A stretch of 7,818 nt of DNA from JBECKQ01 sp040235375 (lineage in GTDB: Bacteria > Planctomycetota > Phycisphaerae > UBA1845), in the NCBI GenBank assembly GCA_040235375.1, contig JBECKQ010000054.1, forward strand, positions 1 through 7,818, given 5' to 3'. Position numbers and translations under genes: made by a program. A model generated the notes under the pieces. That model was not told the origin of the DNA. It searched no databases and saw nothing but the letters and a program-made list of their open reading frames with translations. How positions within the stretch are numbered: position 1 is the first letter of the stretch; each line of letters starts with the position of its first letter. Of this stretch, positions 6,549 to 7,818 are shown one piece after another.

Positions 6549-7370
6549 ATGGAACAGGCGCAGTCGATTCCCGCGCAGGCGTCGTTACCGTCAGGTACCG
6601 GTTCCTTCGTGCAATGCACGCGGGTCCGACACGTCGATCTTCGCTGGCTGCGTCCCTGGAGCCTCCAAGTTACGCTCGCCGTCGCTCTGGTAGCCGCACT
6701 GCTGATCGCCGATCGTACGCTAATCGTGCTACTGGACGTATGTTTTGTAGGATTTCTGGTTGTACGCTGGATAAGACAGCCGCGGCGCATGGCCGACCAG
6801 GGTGATCGGCTACGTGCATACGGCAATCGCGACGAGTTGGAGGCTGTCCGGTCCATCCCCACTACGACGTTTGAGCCGCTTCGAGTCCACACGTCGAGCT
6901 TCAATCAGGCATGGCTGCGAGTGCCGAACGCCCTGCAACCGATCCCGATCGTGGCCGTTTGCGTGGGTGCGTACGTGCTACATGCGTCCGGCTTCTCGCT
7001 CGCCTTCTTTGTGGGCTTTGCGATCACCGTCGGCGTGCTGGTTGCACTGGCCATACCGCGCCTGTTACCGACGGAATTCGTAGTTCGGCCCGGCCGGCTC
7101 GACATCCTGGCGGGTAGCGCTTTTGCAGAGGAACTGAACGAGATCGCCAGCATTAATCTGCGAACTGCTGCCGTGTCGTGCCGGTTTCACGAACGACGGC
7201 TCTGGATCATGACCGCAGATGGCGAGGACATCTTCATATATCTGTCCGGCATCGAGGACGACATCGACTTCGTTCAAAAAGTGTTCGCCGGCGCGATGAG
7301 CGACACCCAGGATAGCGTCGGCCTGCCTCTGCCGTCACAGGCAACGGATGACGACCATGGACGGCGATGA
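6549..7370 (+). CDS. Uncharacterised membrane protein, four predicted helices
   Basis: A 273-residue protein I do not recognise. A polar N-terminus of about 35 residues ends in RHVDLRWLRPW and leads into two hydrophobic stretches (about 37-54 and 57-73). A basic cytoplasmic-looking segment follows (RWIRQPRRM), then a polar region of about 55 residues. A second hydrophobic pair (about 132-147 and 149-170) is followed by a soluble C-terminal domain from 176. That domain begins TEFVVRPGRLDIL and continues with alternating beta-like segments (SCRFHERRLWIM, EDIFIYLSG) and a final helix (DDIDFVQKVFAGAM). This tail is reminiscent of small PH-like domains in bacterial membrane proteins, but that is only an impression. 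There is no signal peptide or catalytic motif. Codon choice is less GC-biased than in the operon to the left, with TTA, CTA and GTA codons present. It has its own predicted promoter, and the next gene starts 12 bases after its stop, so the two are probably co-transcribed. Confidence 0.8.
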   Translation: MEQAQSIPAQASLPSGTGSFVQCTRVRHVDLRWLRPWSLQVTLAVALVAALLIADRTLIVLLDVCFVGFLVVRWIRQPRRMADQGDRLRAYGNRDELEAVRSIPTTTFEPLRVHTSSFNQAWLRVPNALQPIPIVAVCVGAYVLHASGFSLAFFVGFAITVGVLVALAIPRLLPTEFVVRPGRLDILAGSAFAEELNEIASINLRTAAVSCRFHERRLWIMTADGEDIFIYLSGIEDDIDFVQKVFAGAMSDTQDSVGLPLPSQATDDDHGRR

Positions 7371-7382
7371 TTACGTGCACCC

Positions 7383-7818
7383 ATGATTGAAAAGCTCAAA
7401 CGACTCCTCACCAAGCCTCTATGGATAGGGCCCGGTGTCAGGACGATCGACTATCTCACCGGCCGTTGTCCCGAAGGCATGCCAAAAGCAGCATGGAAGT
7501 GCGCGCACAATCCGGCCGGACTGTACTGGATCGTCGTCGTCGGCATCCCCCTCGCGACGTTTGTTCTGGCGTGGCTGCTTTTTTCGGGCAGCCGGGTACC
7601 TGCCGCCGTTCACGGCAAGCTGACTATCCTTCTCCTCTTCCCCCTCATGATGACGTTGACCTGTCTCTCGATGCTCGTGCCCTACGTGCGCAACCGCCGC
7701 TACCAGCGGCGCATCCAGCGGTTGAATTACGAGGTGTGTCTCGAGTGCGGCTATGTCCTCACCGGTCTGCCGGACGTTCACCGTTGCCCCGAATGCGGCG
7801 CGCAGTATGACAAGTCCG
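7383..7818 (+). CDS. Membrane protein with C-terminal zinc ribbon, 3' end beyond the window
   Basis: An ATG at 7383 opens a frame of 145 codons with no stop before the right edge. An in-frame stop at 7368-7370 (the stop of the preceding gene) leaves this as the first ATG. No strong Shine-Dalgarno sequence is visible, so translation may be coupled to the upstream gene 12 bases away. The protein begins with a basic amphipathic segment (MIEKLKRLLTKPLW). It then has two predicted membrane helices (about 47-67 and 80-101), a basic stretch (RNRRYQRRIQR), and a zinc ribbon with C119-x2-C122 and C135-x2-C138 (CLECGYVLTGLP, CPECG). This tail is a recurrent feature of small uncharacterised membrane proteins in Planctomycetota. 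The ribbon is complete, so little may be missing at the 3' end. The function is unknown; the ribbon probably faces the cytoplasm, given the basic residues beside helix 2. Confidence 0.8.
   Translation, partial: MIEKLKRLLTKPLWIGPGVRTIDYLTGRCPEGMPKAAWKCAHNPAGLYWIVVVGIPLATFVLAWLLFSGSRVPAAVHGKLTILLLFPLMMTLTCLSMLVPYVRNRRYQRRIQRLNYEVCLECGYVLTGLPDVHRCPECGAQYDKS

Overview
The window is a GC-rich bacterial segment with strongly G/C-biased third codon positions up to about 6.35 kb. The best lineage clue is the partial gene at the right edge. It is a small two-helix membrane protein ending in a CxxCGYxLxGLP...CPECG zinc ribbon, a tail I associate with Planctomycetota, especially Phycisphaerae-like bacteria. 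Assignment to that phylum is an inference. All genes seen are on the + strand.

Left block (1-6344): three tightly spaced genes that look like one operon. First is a hexameric-type glutamate dehydrogenase, with its true start probably just left of the window and a complete set of catalytic residues. After 29 bases comes a 584-residue protein built on the ATP-binding N-terminal domain of pyruvate phosphate dikinase (PPDK) / PEP synthase. After another 34 bases comes a 1083-residue multidomain protein. It contains a GAF-like sensor region, a helical linker, a second PPDK-type ATP-binding domain and a C-terminal polymerase-beta-fold nucleotidyltransferase domain with the motif GSx10DxD. Neither PPDK-like protein has a recognisable phosphohistidine swivel domain or PEP-binding barrel. 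Both instead carry the same extra module, marked by GRWGS and G(S/T)HFF. They are therefore probably not ordinary PEP synthases or dikinases. The pairing with glutamate dehydrogenase suggests a role at the PEP/pyruvate versus glutamate/2-oxoglutarate junction, possibly regulatory, but this is a hypothesis.

Intergenic region (6345-6548): there is no convincing intrinsic terminator. A good extended -10 promoter (TG-G-TATATT) and a clear Shine-Dalgarno sequence start a new transcription unit.

Right block (6549-7818): two unrecognised membrane proteins, less GC-biased than the operon. The first has four predicted helices and a soluble C-terminal domain. The second, starting 12 bases later, is the zinc-ribbon protein and runs off the right edge.

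The main point of interest is the pair of PPDK-type ATP-binding proteins lacking the usual phosphotransfer domains. One is fused to both a sensor and a nucleotidyltransferase, and both are linked to glutamate dehydrogenase.
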